A DNA stretch of 64,000 bases from Enterobacter quasihormaechei (GCF_004331385.1 NZ_SJON01000005.1:124001-188000), one strand, 5' to 3'. Counted from the first letter of the stretch, positions 10,569-20,669 are shown. The notes: generated from the sequence alone by a model not told the origin. Program-made: numbers and translations.

Positions 10569-11225
10569 TTACGGCGCCAGTCGGTCTATTTTCCAGCCAC
10601 CGTTGTCGCGCTGGTATAAAAAGCGGTCGTGGAGACGGTGTTCACCGCCCTGCCAGAACTCCATTTGCTCAATGGGAATGCGGAACCCGCCCCAGAAACT
10701 CGGCAGCGGCACTTCACCCTGCTGAAACTTCTGTTTGAGTTCGAGGAATTTACTCTCCAGTACGCCGCGGGCCGAGATTCGGCTGGACTGTTTAGAGACC
10801 CAGGCGCCGATCTGACTGTCACGCGGGCGGCTGTGGAAATATTTCACCACTTCGAGGGTAGAGAGGCGCTCCGCCTTGCCGGTGACCATTACCTGACGCT
10901 CCAGCATATGCCACGGGAAAAGCAGGCTAATACGCGGATTATTTTCCAGATGGTGAGCTTTGCGGCTGCCAAGGTTGGTGTAGAACACCAGCCCTTTCTC
11001 GTCATAATGCTTGAGCAGTACGATGCGTTGATACGGCTGACCATTTTCATCAACCGTCGCAACCACCATTGCCGTCGGGTCGGCCAGTTTCGCTTCGCAG
11101 GCCTGCTTCAGCCAGCGTTCAAAAAGCACCAGCGGTTCAGCGGGAAGATCCTGGCGGCGCAGCCCGCCTTTGGTGTATTCACGGCGCAGATGCGCAATTT
11201 GCTGTAGTTCGTCGTTATCTGACAT
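10569..11225 (-). CDS. pdxH: Pyridoxine/pyridoxamine 5'-phosphate oxidase
   Basis: 218 residues, identical in length to E. coli PdxH. This FMN-dependent oxidase makes pyridoxal 5'-phosphate, the last step of B6 synthesis. FMN and substrate motifs are visible in [19 protein letters not shown] and [12 protein letters not shown]. The conserved C-terminus [14 protein letters not shown]....DRLAP binds substrate. ATG at 11225. It is the first gene of the pdxH-tyrS-pdxY series. The PLP it makes is needed by several other enzymes in this window (SufS, cystathionine enzymes). Confidence 0.97.
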   Translation of the reverse strand: MSDNDELQQIAHLRREYTKGGLRRQDLPAEPLVLFERWLKQACEAKLADPTAMVVATVDENGQPYQRIVLLKHYDEKGLVFYTNLGSRKAHHLENNPRISLLFPWHMLERQVMVTGKAERLSTLEVVKYFHSRPRDSQIGAWVSKQSSRISARGVLESKFLELKQKFQQGEVPLPSFWGGFRIPIEQMEFWQGGEHRLHDRFLYQRDNGGWKIDRLAP

Positions 11226-11282
11226 GGCGTTAGCTGAAAGTGAGATTAGGTGGCGCTATTGTGCGCGCCCCCTTTAAAAATC

Positions 11283-11606
11283 TCAACGCTTCGGATTTTC
11301 AAGCTGACAATTGTTCAGCACGATGCGGTCTCGCTTGTAGACGGTGGCGCTGTCACCCTTCGACCAAAAGACATAGATCCCGTCAGAGTAGCGCGCACCG
11401 GAGGCCGACATTCCCTGCTTCAACGTCAACAGTTTATTGTCATAAATAAAGCTGGCTTCCTGACGCGTGTTGTTGAGCTTCACCGTCAGCGGTTTTTCAT
11501 CACAACGGTATTCCAGCGTATCGGTCTGCATACGCTCGACGAACTGGTTATAGACGCTGCATCCGGTCATAAGAAAAGGCACAGCAATGAGAAGAAGTTT
11601 TTTCAT
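11283..11606 (-). CDS. mliC: MliC, membrane-bound C-type lysozyme inhibitor (lipoprotein)
   Basis: 107 residues. A lipoprotein signal with lipobox M-T-G-C places the mature N-terminal Cys near residue 17. The MliC domain follows, with conserved [27 protein letters not shown] and a disulfide Cys near the C-terminus. It protects peptidoglycan from vertebrate C-type lysozyme. The ATG at 11606 is preferred; an in-frame TTG two codons upstream (11612) is possible. It lies between anmK and pdxH on the same strand as in E. coli. Confidence 0.93.
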   Translation of the reverse strand: MKKLLLIAVPFLMTGCSVYNQFVERMQTDTLEYRCDEKPLTVKLNNTRQEASFIYDNKLLTLKQGMSASGARYSDGIYVFWSKGDSATVYKRDRIVLNNCQLENPKR

Positions 11607-11699
11607 GGGCAAATTCCGAAGACTATCCTGGTCCTGAAGGGCGTAGCCGCCCTCCTGTTTTTCCCTATTTTACGAGTTACGTCTGGCGCTGAATTTCAG

Positions 11700-12824
11700 T
11701 TAACTCTGATTATGGCGCGGGTTTGCGGGGAAAATGGCCCCGAGGACGCTCGCCTCCCGCGCACCGGTGACGGACGGTAAATTCCCCGGCAGACCGGCAA
11801 CCGTGCGCCAGGCAAGCCAGGCGAAGGCCAGGGCTTCCATATCGTCTCCGCTGATCCCGGCTTCATCAGTGGTGGTGACTTCAGTGCCCGGCAGCAGGGC
11901 AGCGAGGCGCGCCATCAGGAGCGGGTTGCGGCTTCCGCCCCCGCATACCAGCAGACGCTCGCACCCGCCGCTGAGCAACACCTGTTCAGAAATCGACACG
12001 GCGGTAAGCTCGGTCAGCGTGGCCTGCACATCCTGAGGCGCCAGACCGGGGAAGCGCGCCAGCTGACGTTCAAGCCAGCCGTAGTTGAAATACTCTCGCC
12101 CCGTGCTTTTCGGCGCTGGCAGGGCAAAGAAAGGATCGCTTAACAGGGTTTGCAGCAACGGAAGGATCACTTTACCCTGGCTGGCCCACTGCGCGTCTTT
12201 GTCGTAGGGTTTACCGCTCTGACGCCAGATCCAGGCATCCATCAGCATATTGCCGGGTCCGGTATCGTATCCACGTACGGGCTGCCCGGGAATGAGCATC
12301 GACAGGTTGGCGATCCCGCCAATGTTCAGGACCATTCTGCGCTCCACCGGGTGCGCCAGCAGCGCCTGGTGAAAGGCCGGCACCAGCGGCGCGCCCTGCC
12401 CTCCTAGGGCCATATCCCGACGTCGGAAATCGCCCACGACCGTCACGCCGGTTTTTGCCACAATCTGGTTGTTATCGCCAATTTGCATCGTGTGCGGCGC
12501 CTCGCCGACCGGTTCATGCCAGACGGTCTGCCCATGGCAGCCTATCGCCACGATATCCTGCGGGTGAAGTCTTTCTTGCTGCATCAGGGCCAGGACCGCA
12601 TCAGCAAACAGTGCCCCCAGACGCACATCCAGCTGGCCCAGCTGGGAAAGCGTCAGCTGTTGCCCCTGGCAGATATTCAGAATCTCTTCTTTTAACGAGA
12701 CCGGAATAGGCCAGCTCAGGCTTGCCTGCTGCGCCACCATGTTTTCATCAATGGCAGCCAGAACGACATCCACACCGTCGAGACTGGTACCAGACATCAC
12801 ACCGATATAGCGACCCGATTTCAT
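11700..12824 (-). CDS. anmK: Anhydro-N-acetylmuramic acid kinase
   Basis: 374 residues (E. coli 369). AnmK phosphorylates and hydrolyses 1,6-anhydroMurNAc to MurNAc-6-phosphate during peptidoglycan recycling. The phosphate loop [14 protein letters not shown] is at the N-terminus, and the sugar-kinase motifs [21 protein letters not shown] and [17 protein letters not shown] are conserved. ATG at 12824. It is divergent from slyB across a 255-bp gap. Confidence 0.97.
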   Translation of the reverse strand: MKSGRYIGVMSGTSLDGVDVVLAAIDENMVAQQASLSWPIPVSLKEEILNICQGQQLTLSQLGQLDVRLGALFADAVLALMQQERLHPQDIVAIGCHGQTVWHEPVGEAPHTMQIGDNNQIVAKTGVTVVGDFRRRDMALGGQGAPLVPAFHQALLAHPVERRMVLNIGGIANLSMLIPGQPVRGYDTGPGNMLMDAWIWRQSGKPYDKDAQWASQGKVILPLLQTLLSDPFFALPAPKSTGREYFNYGWLERQLARFPGLAPQDVQATLTELTAVSISEQVLLSGGCERLLVCGGGSRNPLLMARLAALLPGTEVTTTDEAGISGDDMEALAFAWLAWRTVAGLPGNLPSVTGAREASVLGAIFPANPRHNQS

Positions 12825-12939
12825 GCGCTTTCCTTACGTTACGTGGGCTAAGTGCAACCACTCCACCATAAATAACGCTGCTTTGCTATGCGGTGATAAT
12901 AATTTTTAACAATCTCAGGCCTGTAACGCAGGCGGCTTT

Positions 12940-12974
12940 TGTTTATGTTCCGTTAAGCCACGTTCCAGTAAAAT
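12940..12974 (+). promoter_or_regulatory. PhoP box with -10 element upstream of slyB
   Basis: TGTTTA (12940-12945), 5 bp, CGTTAA (12951-12956) approximates the PhoP direct repeat (T/G)GTTTA-N5-(T/G)GTTTA. A -10 hexamer TAAAAT (12969-12974) follows after 12 bp, the spacing typical of PhoP-activated promoters. SlyB belongs to the PhoP regulon in E. coli and Salmonella. Confidence 0.6.
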
Positions 12975-13020
12975 TTATTTATTCGGCATGCAAAGTTAGG
13001 AAGTGTGGTCAGGAATGCCA

Positions 13021-13061
13021 TATAATTTAGCCATAACGGATGCCCCGTACGGGCGTTTTTT
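13021..13061 (+). promoter_or_regulatory. Second -10 element and leader hairpin before slyB
   Basis: A perfect TATAAT occurs at 13021-13026. GCCC (13042-13045) pairs with GGGC (13051-13054), followed by GTTTTTT (13055-13061). The hairpin resembles a short intrinsic terminator and sits 19 bp before the slyB start; it could attenuate transcription from the upstream PhoP-type promoter. Confidence 0.4.
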
Positions 13062-13079
13062 GGTGAACAGGAGAGTCAA

Positions 13080-13547
13080 ATGATTTTACGTGTAATGGGC
13101 GTTTCGCTGATTGGTTTAACACTGGCGGGTTGTGTGAACGACAATTCACTCTCCGGCGACGTATATAGTGCTTCTGAAGCTAAACAGGTACAGAACGTGA
13201 CATACGGTACTATCGTTAATGCCCGTCCTGTTCAGATTCAGGGTGGCGATGACACGAACGTTGTGGGCGCTATTGGTGGTGCTGTACTGGGTGGTTTCCT
13301 GGGTAACACCATTGGCGGCGGCACCGGTCGTTCTCTGGCTACCGCAGCGGGCGCAGTGGCCGGCGGTGTAGCGGGTCAGGGCGTTCAGGGTGCGATGAAC
13401 AAAACCCAGGGCGTTGAGCTGGAAATCCGTAAAGACGATGGCAGCACCATTATGGTTGTGCAGAAACAGGGTAACACCCGCTTCTCTGCTGGCCAGCGCG
13501 TGGTTCTGGCAAGCAACGGCAGCCAGGTCACTGTCTCCCCGCGTTAA
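13080..13547 (+). CDS. slyB: SlyB outer membrane lipoprotein
   Basis: 155 residues. The lipoprotein signal has lipobox L-A-G-C (Cys18). The glycine-zipper region NVVGAIGGAVLGGFLGNTIG followed by GGGTGRSLATAAGAVAGGVA is typical of the glycine zipper 2TM family. SlyB is a PhoP-regulated envelope-integrity protein that forms discs around beta-barrel proteins under stress. GGAGAG precedes the ATG at 13080. It is convergent in sense with slyA but separated from it by an inserted cyclase gene. Confidence 0.95.
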   Translation: MILRVMGVSLIGLTLAGCVNDNSLSGDVYSASEAKQVQNVTYGTIVNARPVQIQGGDDTNVVGAIGGAVLGGFLGNTIGGGTGRSLATAAGAVAGGVAGQGVQGAMNKTQGVELEIRKDDGSTIMVVQKQGNTRFSAGQRVVLASNGSQVTVSPR

Positions 13548-13556
13548 TATCCCGCT

Positions 13557-13587
13557 GGATGCGGTCTCTTCGGGCCGCATCCTTTTA
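13557..13587 (+). terminator. Terminator after slyB
   Basis: GGATGCGG (13557-13564) pairs with CCGCATCC (13575-13582) around a 10-nt loop, then TTTT. Confidence 0.85.
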
Positions 13588-13746
13588 CAAAAAATATCAT
13601 CTTAAAAAATATATTTCTAAAAACACATTCACACGGTGAATGGTTAATTTCATCTGAAATTGTTCCTGCGCAAAGTATCTTTTATTTCTTTCCTTTAGAC
13701 TCGTCTGATTCTCTTTTTTCCCTTTTTTACTTTTTTTTAAAATTCT

Positions 13747-15108
13747 ATGCTTGCGATCTGTCGATTTGTAAAGAACCGCTTTGTGGCCTTCGCACTTGGG
13801 TGCATTGTTATCATTGCCGTATTACAAGGTTTTTTTATAAAGCTTGTAGAATGGGTTCCTTCATTCTCTCCGCTATTTTTCCCTACGCTCACGATATTTC
13901 TCCTGGTATTCCATCTGTTTATCGCCTGTTTTATGGCGATGAAATACTGGTGCGATAAAAAACGGTTATATCTCGTTCCGATTGCGTTGGCCTTTGCCGG
14001 TTCTGCACTGCTGATGGTGGGTACACTGTCCAGCTTTCCGGCCTGGCTGGATCTCTATCAGTTCAACGAGGCGAACTATAATGACGCGATGATCTTTTAT
14101 ATGTTCCGCCACCTCTTAATGGCGGTACTGATGATGGCCTCAGTATTGCTGTATACGCTTCGCGCTTCCCCCCTTTCACGAAGCGCCCACATCGGCATTG
14201 TCGCCGGGTCGACGCTCTTTACGGGCTGCATGCTCGGGCTGGCGTGGTTCTATTCCAGCTATTCCACGATGCTAACCCTGGATCTTGTGGATAATGAAAC
14301 CCGGAAGTTTATGGTTCTCTGGAGCCAGACCATCAATATCATTTTGGTCATTCTTTGGGTTATCACCTTAATCACCCTGATGGCCGTAACCCGGATAAGA
14401 AATTTGTTCTGGATCGGCGGCAATTTTTTATGCGTCTGTTATGTCGTCACGCTGTTAATGCTGTTGTTAGGCGGACACGCAGAAGATGTTTCATGGTATC
14501 GCGCACGGTTATTCGAAACTGTCGCGACGTTAATGATTATTTTCATTTTACTTTCCGACGTCTTTAATTTGTATCGTGATTCGCACGTGAAATATCAGCA
14601 GTCTTATCAAAATTCAATTCGCGACCCGCTTACCCGTCTTTATAATCGCAGCTATTTTTATGATTCGTTAAATTACGCCCTCAGCTCGGCAACGGAGGCA
14701 CATCCGGTATCGGTGGTGGTAAGCGATCTTGACCGTTTCAAGCGCATCAACGACTGTTACGGGCATTTGCAGGGGGATAAGGTTTTACAGTTTGTCTCTA
14801 ATCTGCTGACGGATTCCGTGCGCCCCCAGGATATCGCGGCCCGAATCGGCGGTGAAGAGTTTGTGCTGATGCTGACCAATACCCCTTCAGACGCCGCGCG
14901 GCAGGTGGCCGAGCGCATCCGCCTCAAGCTGAGCGGGTTTGATAAAGCCAGCAGCGGTGGTCATCTGCCGGAGCCCATTACCATCAGCATGGGCGTATTC
15001 ACCGCAACGTCGCCAGAAACCAGTGCGGAAACCTGCGTGGAGAGCGCAGATAAAGCCATGTACGAGGCAAAAGAGACGGGGCGAAACCGGGTGGTGGTAT
15101 TCAGATAA
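13747..15108 (+). CDS. Membrane-anchored diguanylate cyclase (GGDEF)
   Basis: 453 residues. The N-terminal half has about eight hydrophobic helices (residues 10-275), consistent with a MASE-type membrane sensor (MASE4-like is a guess). The C-terminal GGDEF domain (about 290-453) is intact: metal-binding DLDRFKRINDCYGH, active site GGEEF, and an allosteric I-site RPQD five residues upstream. Active c-di-GMP synthesis with product inhibition is expected. It is inserted between slyB and slyA, which are adjacent in K-12. No Shine-Dalgarno sequence is visible; the ATG follows a long T-rich tract. The upstream flank and first third of the gene are AT-rich, suggesting acquisition. Confidence 0.9.
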   Translation: MLAICRFVKNRFVAFALGCIVIIAVLQGFFIKLVEWVPSFSPLFFPTLTIFLLVFHLFIACFMAMKYWCDKKRLYLVPIALAFAGSALLMVGTLSSFPAWLDLYQFNEANYNDAMIFYMFRHLLMAVLMMASVLLYTLRASPLSRSAHIGIVAGSTLFTGCMLGLAWFYSSYSTMLTLDLVDNETRKFMVLWSQTINIILVILWVITLITLMAVTRIRNLFWIGGNFLCVCYVVTLLMLLLGGHAEDVSWYRARLFETVATLMIIFILLSDVFNLYRDSHVKYQQSYQNSIRDPLTRLYNRSYFYDSLNYALSSATEAHPVSVVVSDLDRFKRINDCYGHLQGDKVLQFVSNLLTDSVRPQDIAARIGGEEFVLMLTNTPSDAARQVAERIRLKLSGFDKASSGGHLPEPITISMGVFTATSPETSAETCVESADKAMYEAKETGRNRVVVFR

Positions 15109-15112
15109 TAAG

Positions 15113-15139
15113 AAAGGCCCTGGATTCACAAGGCCTTTT
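15113..15139. terminator. Bidirectional terminator between the cyclase gene and slyA
   Basis: AAAGGCC (15113-15119) pairs with GGCCTTT (15132-15138) with a 12-nt loop; T-runs on the plus side and A/T on the minus side suit convergent genes. Confidence 0.8.
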
Positions 15140-15146
15140 CTTTCGG

Positions 15147-15587
15147 TCAGTCGCGGGATTGCAGATCGTGGATATTCTGCTCAAGACGGGCAATGAGTCC
15201 GATCAGCATCTCCAGCTCTGCGGGGGAAATACCGGACAGGATCTCCCCTCGCGTCTTACTGATGACGGTTTCCATCTCAGTAATAATCGGGGCCGCTTTT
15301 TCCGTCAATTTGATCCGCTTGGCGCGACGGTCGCTGGCGCAGGTTTGTCGGGAGATGAGTCCCTTCTCTTCCAGCTGGTCAAGGGTACGCACCAGTGACG
15401 GCTGCTCAATGCCAATCGCTTTTGCCAGTTGGATCTGTGACTGGTCGGGCGGGAGCTGATGAATATTATGCAGCGTAACCCAGTGCGTCTGCGTGAGTTC
15501 CAGAGGTTTCAGGCGATGGTCAATCAGAGCACGCCAGATGCGTACCAACCTTGCCAGATCAGAACCTAATGGCGATTCCAATTTCAT
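15147..15587 (-). CDS. slyA: SlyA transcriptional regulator (MarR family)
   Basis: 146 residues. Winged-helix MarR-family dimer; the recognition helix region is [20 protein letters not shown] and the wing is [20 protein letters not shown]. SlyA counteracts H-NS silencing of horizontally acquired genes and autoregulates. ATG at 15587 with AAGGAG in front. A consensus SlyA operator lies 11 bp upstream of the start. It is divergent from ydhIJK, a known SlyA-linked efflux set. Confidence 0.97.
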   Translation of the reverse strand: MKLESPLGSDLARLVRIWRALIDHRLKPLELTQTHWVTLHNIHQLPPDQSQIQLAKAIGIEQPSLVRTLDQLEEKGLISRQTCASDRRAKRIKLTEKAAPIITEMETVISKTRGEILSGISPAELEMLIGLIARLEQNIHDLQSRD

Positions 15588-15597
15588 CTCCTTATAA

Positions 15598-15618
15598 TTA
15601 GCTTGCTAAGTGATTATA
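15598..15618 (-). promoter_or_regulatory. SlyA operator and slyA -10 element
   Basis: The minus strand reads TATAAT (15618-15613) then CAC and TTAGCAAGCTAA (15609-15598). The latter is exactly the published SlyA consensus and would overlap the transcription start, fitting autorepression. Confidence 0.85.
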
Positions 15619-15774
15619 GTGATTTTAGAATAGTTTGCAGTATTTGTATTGCCAAAACAAATGCAATCACGGTATTCATCATTCCTGAAACGATGATTTA
15701 CACTGAACTGTAATGCGCCATCGCATTGAAACATGCCCTTGTGGCCCTTACCCCACTGCAAAGGATCGCTGCTT

Positions 15775-16011
15775 GTGACGTTCTTTTCCCCCTCCGCAGG
15801 GTTGCCCCTCCAGGATCTGATTGTTGGCGCATCGGTCTACTTTCCGCCACTCTTTAAAGCCGTGATGGTGGGTTTTGTGATCTGGCTCATTGCGCATCGC
15901 CTGCTGCGCGACTGGATGTATTCCGGTGAAATCTGGCACCCGATGTTGATGGATCTCTCCCTGTTTACCCTCTCCGTCTGTCTTGGCCTTGCCGTGTTAA
16001 CCGTGTGGTGA
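15775..16011 (+). CDS. ydhI: YdhI, small inner membrane protein (DUF1656)
   Basis: 78 residues with two transmembrane helices (residues about 16-34 and 50-72). DUF1656 proteins accompany aromatic-acid-type efflux pumps. GTG 15775 is chosen because it gives the E. coli length and has AAGGA 9 bp upstream; the frame stays open to 15733. The stop is followed after 2 bp by ydhJ, so ydhIJK is one operon. It is divergent from slyA and probably controlled through the SlyA region. Confidence 0.88.
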   Translation: MTFFSPSAGLPLQDLIVGASVYFPPLFKAVMVGFVIWLIAHRLLRDWMYSGEIWHPMLMDLSLFTLSVCLGLAVLTVW

Positions 16012-16013
16012 GA

Positions 16014-16874
16014 ATGTCATTGAAAACGTTAAAATACTTTTCCACTCTTTTCGTTTTAGTCCTGGCGCTGCTGGCCGGCTGGTGGCTATGGAATTATTAC
16101 ATGCAGTCTCCCTGGACGCGCGATGGTAAGGTTCGTGCAGAACAGGTCAGCATCACGCCTCAGGTATCCGGCAGTATCAGCGCGCTACTGGTGAAGGATA
16201 ATCAGTTCGTTCACGCAGGCGATGTGTTATTCCGTATCGATGAGACCCCTTTCCACATTGCGGTTCTTAATGCCCAGGCGCAGCTCGCTAAGGCTCAGTC
16301 CGATCTGGCAAAAGCCAATAACGAAGCCGACCGCCGCCGACACCTGTCGAGAAACTACATTTCTGCGGAAGATCTCGACACCGCCAATATCAATGTTAAA
16401 ACCATGCAGGCCAGCCTGAAGGTTGCAGAGGCAACCCTGAAACAGGCCGAGTGGCAGCTGACCCAGACGGTGGTTAAAGCCCCGGTGGATGGATGGGTAA
16501 CGAGCCTGTCTACCCGCGTAGGTGATTATGCCACCACAGGGCAGCCGGTTTTTGCCCTCGTCGATAGCCACTCTTTCTATGTTGTGGGTTATTTTGAAGA
16601 GACCAAGCTGCGCCATATTCGCGAGGGCGCACCTGCCCGGATCACGCTCTACAGCGGCGCAGAGACGTTACAGGGTCACGTTGGAAGCATAGGCCGGGCG
16701 ATTTACGATCAGAGCGTCGAAACCGACTCTGGCCTGGTGCCCGATATCAAACCCAACGTGCCGTGGGTGCGTCTGGCTCAGCGAGTCCCTGTTCGCGTCG
16801 AGTTTGATCAACTGCCGAAAGACATCACCCTGGTCTCAGGCACAACCTGCACCGTCTCCATCGGGTCGCGGTGA
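16014..16874 (+). CDS. ydhJ: YdhJ, membrane fusion protein of an efflux pump (HlyD/EmrA family)
   Basis: 286 residues. The N-terminal membrane anchor (about 8-27) is followed by the biotinyl-lipoyl half motifs [20 protein letters not shown] and [20 protein letters not shown], flanking a coiled-coil hairpin (about residues 80-150). As a periplasmic adaptor it should link the inner membrane pump YdhK to an outer membrane channel. The start is ATG 16014; two codons of extra frame upstream overlap ydhI. The TGA overlaps the ydhK ATG as TGATG. Confidence 0.93.
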   Translation: MSLKTLKYFSTLFVLVLALLAGWWLWNYYMQSPWTRDGKVRAEQVSITPQVSGSISALLVKDNQFVHAGDVLFRIDETPFHIAVLNAQAQLAKAQSDLAKANNEADRRRHLSRNYISAEDLDTANINVKTMQASLKVAEATLKQAEWQLTQTVVKAPVDGWVTSLSTRVGDYATTGQPVFALVDSHSFYVVGYFEETKLRHIREGAPARITLYSGAETLQGHVGSIGRAIYDQSVETDSGLVPDIKPNVPWVRLAQRVPVRVEFDQLPKDITLVSGTTCTVSIGSR

Positions 16875-18907
16875 TGAACCTGGGGGCTTTCTCCTGGCGC
16901 AATATGCCCTGGATAAAAGCGACGCGCCCGCAGTGGCGCTACGCGCTGCGCAACGGCATCGCCATGTGCCTTGCGCTTACGGTTGCCTATTACCTGAATC
17001 TGGATGAGCCCTACTGGGCGATGACCTCTGCGGCGGTCGTCAGCTTCCCGACCGTCGGTGGCGTTATCAGTAAAAGCCTCGGGCGCGTGGCGGGTAGCCT
17101 GCTGGGAGCGACCGCCGCGTTGCTCCTTGCCGGCCATACCCTGAACGATCCCTGGCTGTTTCTGTTAAGCATGTCGGCATGGCTGGGGCTGTGCACCTGG
17201 GCCTGCGCCCATTTTACCAATAACGTCGCCTACGCCTTTCAGCTGGCAGGTTACACCGCGGCCATTATCGCCTTTCCCGTCGTTAACGTGCTGGATACCA
17301 CCGAGCTGTGGGATATCGCCCAGGCACGCGTGTGTGAAGTGATGGTCGGCATTCTCTGCGGGGGCGTCATGATGATGATCCTGCCCAGCACCTCAGATGG
17401 CACCGCGCTCATCACCGCCCTTAAAACGATGCACGCGCGTTTGCTGGAACATGCCAGCCTGCTCTGGCAGCCTGATACTAACGATGATATCCGTATCGCG
17501 CATGAAAAAGTTATCGGCCAGATCCTGACCATGAACCTGCTGCGCATCCAGGCTTTCTGGAGCCACTACCGTTTTCGCCGTCAGAACACGCTGCTTAACT
17601 ATTTGCTGCATCAGCAATTGCGGATGACGAGTGCGATCTCAAGCCTGCGCCGGATGTTGCTGAACTGGCCTGCACCGCCCGCGCATACCCGGGAGGTTAT
17701 CGAGGCGCTGCTGGCCACCCTTGCGCGTCAGGATTCCGATATCTATACCGTGGCCCGCATTATCGCCCCGCTCGCCCCAACGGATGAATATGACTATCGG
17801 CACCGCGCCTTCTGGCAGCGTCTGAACTATTTTTGCCACCTGTATTTGCGCAGCAGCCGCTGGTTAAAAGCCGTCGAAAATGCTACCCCCGTCACCGAAT
17901 TTTCCGTTCCCGGTAGCCCTGCTCTGGCGCGCCATACTGATGCGATGGAAGCGCTGTGGAGCGGATTTCGCACCTTTTGCGCGCTGATGCTGGTTGGCGC
18001 ATGGGCCATTACCACCCAGTGGGAAGCGGGCAGCGCGGCGCTCACCCTCGCCGCCATCAGCTGCGTGCTCTATTCCGTGGCGGCCTCCCCGTTCAACTCC
18101 CTGACGCTCCTGATGCGCACCCTGGTGCTGCTCTCGCTGTTCAGCTTTGTCGTTAAGTTCGGTTTGATGGTGCAGATAAGCGATCTGTGGCAGTTCCTGC
18201 TGTTCCTGTTTCCGCTGTTAACCACCATGCAGCTGCTTAAGCTGCAAATGCCTAAACTGGCCGGCCTGTGGGGACAGCTGATTGTCTTTATGGGCTCCTT
18301 TATTTCGGTGACAAATCCGCCGGTGTACGATTACGCCGAGTTTCTCAATGACAACCTGGCGAAGATCCTCGGCGTGGGGCTGGCGTGGCTGGCCTTCGCC
18401 GTGTTGCGCCCGGGCTCTGACGCGCGTAAAAGCCGCAGGCATATCCGGGAGTTACGCAGAGGTTTCGTGGATCAGCTGAGCCGCAGGCCGCACCTGCGCG
18501 AAAGCGAGTATGAATCGCTGGTTTACCATCACGTAAGCCAGCTGAACAACAGCAAGGATTCCCTCTCCCGACGCTGGCTACTGCGCTGGGGCGTGGTGCT
18601 GCTGAATTGTTCGCACGTGGTATGGCAGTTACGCGCCTGGGAGACGCGTTCCGACCCGCTGGCGCAGGTTCGTGATAATTGTATTTCCATGCTCCGCGAT
18701 GTGATGAGCGAGCGCGGGGTTCAGCAACGCCCCCTTAGCGTCACGCTGGTCGAACTTCAGCGTATTTGCGACGTGCTGGCGCGCCATCATCTGCCAGCGG
18801 CCCGCGACCTGGCGTCCATTATCTGGCGGCTGCACTGCTCCCTGTCACAGCTTGAACAGGCGCCGCCACCCGGAACGATTGGCGATCAGATCACGCCGCA
18901 GGCATAG
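16874..18907 (+). CDS. ydhK: YdhK, FUSC-family efflux transporter (AaeB-like)
   Basis: 677 residues, close to E. coli YdhK (670). The arrangement is a duplicated transmembrane block (about residues 25-170 and 355-505), each followed by a cytoplasmic domain, as in the aromatic acid exporter AaeB family. ATG 16874 overlaps the ydhJ stop; a GTG one codon upstream is less likely. The 3' end overlaps the convergent sodC by 22 bp. The substrate is unknown. Confidence 0.93.
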   Translation: MNLGAFSWRNMPWIKATRPQWRYALRNGIAMCLALTVAYYLNLDEPYWAMTSAAVVSFPTVGGVISKSLGRVAGSLLGATAALLLAGHTLNDPWLFLLSMSAWLGLCTWACAHFTNNVAYAFQLAGYTAAIIAFPVVNVLDTTELWDIAQARVCEVMVGILCGGVMMMILPSTSDGTALITALKTMHARLLEHASLLWQPDTNDDIRIAHEKVIGQILTMNLLRIQAFWSHYRFRRQNTLLNYLLHQQLRMTSAISSLRRMLLNWPAPPAHTREVIEALLATLARQDSDIYTVARIIAPLAPTDEYDYRHRAFWQRLNYFCHLYLRSSRWLKAVENATPVTEFSVPGSPALARHTDAMEALWSGFRTFCALMLVGAWAITTQWEAGSAALTLAAISCVLYSVAASPFNSLTLLMRTLVLLSLFSFVVKFGLMVQISDLWQFLLFLFPLLTTMQLLKLQMPKLAGLWGQLIVFMGSFISVTNPPVYDYAEFLNDNLAKILGVGLAWLAFAVLRPGSDARKSRRHIRELRRGFVDQLSRRPHLRESEYESLVYHHVSQLNNSKDSLSRRWLLRWGVVLLNCSHVVWQLRAWETRSDPLAQVRDNCISMLRDVMSERGVQQRPLSVTLVELQRICDVLARHHLPAARDLASIIWRLHCSLSQLEQAPPPGTIGDQITPQA

Positions 18908-19404
18908 CGCGCCCCGCCGCCGCCCAGCGGTTTAGGCTGATCGGACATGTTATCGCCCCCCACGTGGATCATCAGCGCTTTGCCTTTGACCTCGTCAAGC
19001 TTTTTCAGGCGTGGCGCAACAACGGGATCGGTAGCTTTACCGTCGTTATTCACCACCAGCACCGGCAGATCGCCGAGGTGCCCCATGCCTTCAGGACCTT
19101 CATGCTTGCCGGAGTTATGCGGATCCAGATGTCCCCCTGCGGCTTCCGCCGCTGTTGGTTTGCCCTCTTTCATTGCGGGTTGACAGCTGCCTTTGGCATG
19201 GACGTGATAACCGTGCTCGCCGGGTGGAAGAGCCTTGAGATCGGGTGCAAATTCCAGCCCTTTATCGGTTTCGGTGATTTTCACCGTCCCGATGGACTGG
19301 CCTACTCCCTGAGAAGTGACGAGATTCATTTCAACTTCTTCGCTGGCTGCCTGCGCTCCTGCGCAAACAACCAGCGTGACCACTGCCAGAGCAAAACGCT
19401 TCAT
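18886..19404 (-). CDS. sodC: Periplasmic Cu,Zn superoxide dismutase
   Basis: 172 residues. The signal peptide ends near A-Q-A-A (mature from about residue 20). Copper and zinc ligands are present in [22 protein letters not shown] and [13 protein letters not shown]. The disulfide Cys pair lies in KGSC and RYACGVI. It disproportionates superoxide in the periplasm. ATG 19404 gives [14 protein letters not shown] as in E. coli; the upstream extension is not used. It is convergent with and overlaps the ydhK end. Confidence 0.97.
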   Translation of the reverse strand: MKRFALAVVTLVVCAGAQAASEEVEMNLVTSQGVGQSIGTVKITETDKGLEFAPDLKALPPGEHGYHVHAKGSCQPAMKEGKPTAAEAAGGHLDPHNSGKHEGPEGMGHLGDLPVLVVNNDGKATDPVVAPRLKKLDEVKGKALMIHVGGDNMSDQPKPLGGGGARYACGVI

Positions 19405-19484
19405 ATGACCTCCACGGGTTATTTTTTGCACCTTAAGTCTATACCAGAGGCGCAGATTTCACCGGAAAGTCAGACTCCGCGTGC

Positions 19485-20381
19485 TCAGGGTACGTCGTAG
19501 CCCAGAGCCGCCTTGCGGATGCGGAACCACTGCTGACGCGACATATCCAGCTCTTCAGCCACCAGCGCAGCGCGTACGCGCTCAATTTTGCCGGAGCCGA
19601 TAATGGGCAGCGGTTTAGACGGCAGGCGCAGGATCCAGGCGTAAACCACCTGCTCAATGCTTTCCGCATTCAGTTCGCGGGCCACGGTTTCAAGTTCGTT
19701 ACGCAGCGGCTGGAAGGCCTCATCGTTAAACAGGCGACCGCCGCCGAGACAAGACCAGGCCATCGGACGAATGCGTAACTGTTGCAGCTGATCGAGCGTT
19801 CCGTCCAGCAGCAGCGGCTGGTGAACAGGCGAGATCTCCACCTGGTTCGTCGCCAGCGTAAACGGCAGACGAGACTGCAACAGCGTAAACTGTGCCGGTG
19901 TGAAGTTAGACACGCCGAAATGACGCACTTTACCGCTCTGGTGCAGCGTCAGGAACGCTTCCGCAACCTCATCCGCATCCATCAACGGATCGGGACGGTG
20001 GATCAGCAGCAGGTCGATACGATCGGTGGCGAGGTTGACCAGCGACTGCTCGGCGCTTTTAACGATATGCGCGCTGGCGGTGATGTAATGTCCGAGGGCA
20101 TGCTCCGGTTTTGCCGTGGTGGCAATACCGCATTTGGTCACAATCTCCATACGTTCACGCAGCGCCGGCACCCGCTTCAGCGCTTCGCCAAAGGCAGCCT
20201 CGCACTGATAGCCGCCATAAATATCAGCGTGATCGACGGTAGTGATCCCGAGATCGAGATGCTCTTGAATAAAGTTCGCCAGCTGGACGGGAGACATATT
20301 CCAGTCTATTAGGCGCCAGTAGCCCATTACAAATCGGGAGAATTCCGGGCCCTGCGGGGCAAGGGTAATACGCTGAACCAT
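19485..20381 (-). CDS. ydhF: YdhF, aldo/keto reductase family oxidoreductase
   Basis: 298 residues, the same length as E. coli YdhF. TIM-barrel aldo/keto reductase with the catalytic tetrad visible: Asp in TVDHADIYGGYQ, Tyr five residues later, Lys in IVTKCG, His in LLIHRPDP. The NADPH-binding region near the C-terminus is PLPIIGSGKIERVRAAL. The physiological substrate is unknown. It lies between sodC and ydhL on the same strand. Confidence 0.93.
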   Translation of the reverse strand: MVQRITLAPQGPEFSRFVMGYWRLIDWNMSPVQLANFIQEHLDLGITTVDHADIYGGYQCEAAFGEALKRVPALRERMEIVTKCGIATTAKPEHALGHYITASAHIVKSAEQSLVNLATDRIDLLLIHRPDPLMDADEVAEAFLTLHQSGKVRHFGVSNFTPAQFTLLQSRLPFTLATNQVEISPVHQPLLLDGTLDQLQQLRIRPMAWSCLGGGRLFNDEAFQPLRNELETVARELNAESIEQVVYAWILRLPSKPLPIIGSGKIERVRAALVAEELDMSRQQWFRIRKAALGYDVP

Positions 20382-20429
20382 AACATTTTCCTCAAGGAAG
20401 TCATGTCACCAGTATACGCAATTACCTTG

Positions 20430-20669
20430 CTAAAACAGTGAGGGTTGCTGAGGTTCTTCGGTTTCTACCGCTTTGTTTGCGCGAATTTTGCGCAGCAGTC
20501 GCTGTCGACAGAGCCGTAAGACCTCCTGCTTTTGCGCATCGCTGAAGTTTTGCCAGTTAAAACGTTCATCGCGCGTGCGCATGCACCCGCGGCAGTACCC
20601 TTTTTCATCAACCTGACAAATACCCCGGCACGGGCTCTGGACAGGGAAAAATTCCAGTTGCTCTGCCAC
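20430..20669 (-). CDS. ydhL: YdhL, DUF1289 cysteine-rich small protein
   Basis: 79 residues, equal to E. coli YdhL. It has a compact four-Cys motif C-R-G-I-C-X7-C-R-G-C (SPCRGICQVDEKGYCRGC), suggesting metal binding; the function is unknown. GTG 20669 is chosen because GGAGG lies just upstream and it matches the family length; the frame is open to 20741 without homology. It is immediately upstream of ydhF on the minus strand, likely co-transcribed. Confidence 0.88.
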   Translation of the reverse strand: MAEQLEFFPVQSPCRGICQVDEKGYCRGCMRTRDERFNWQNFSDAQKQEVLRLCRQRLLRKIRANKAVETEEPQQPSLF

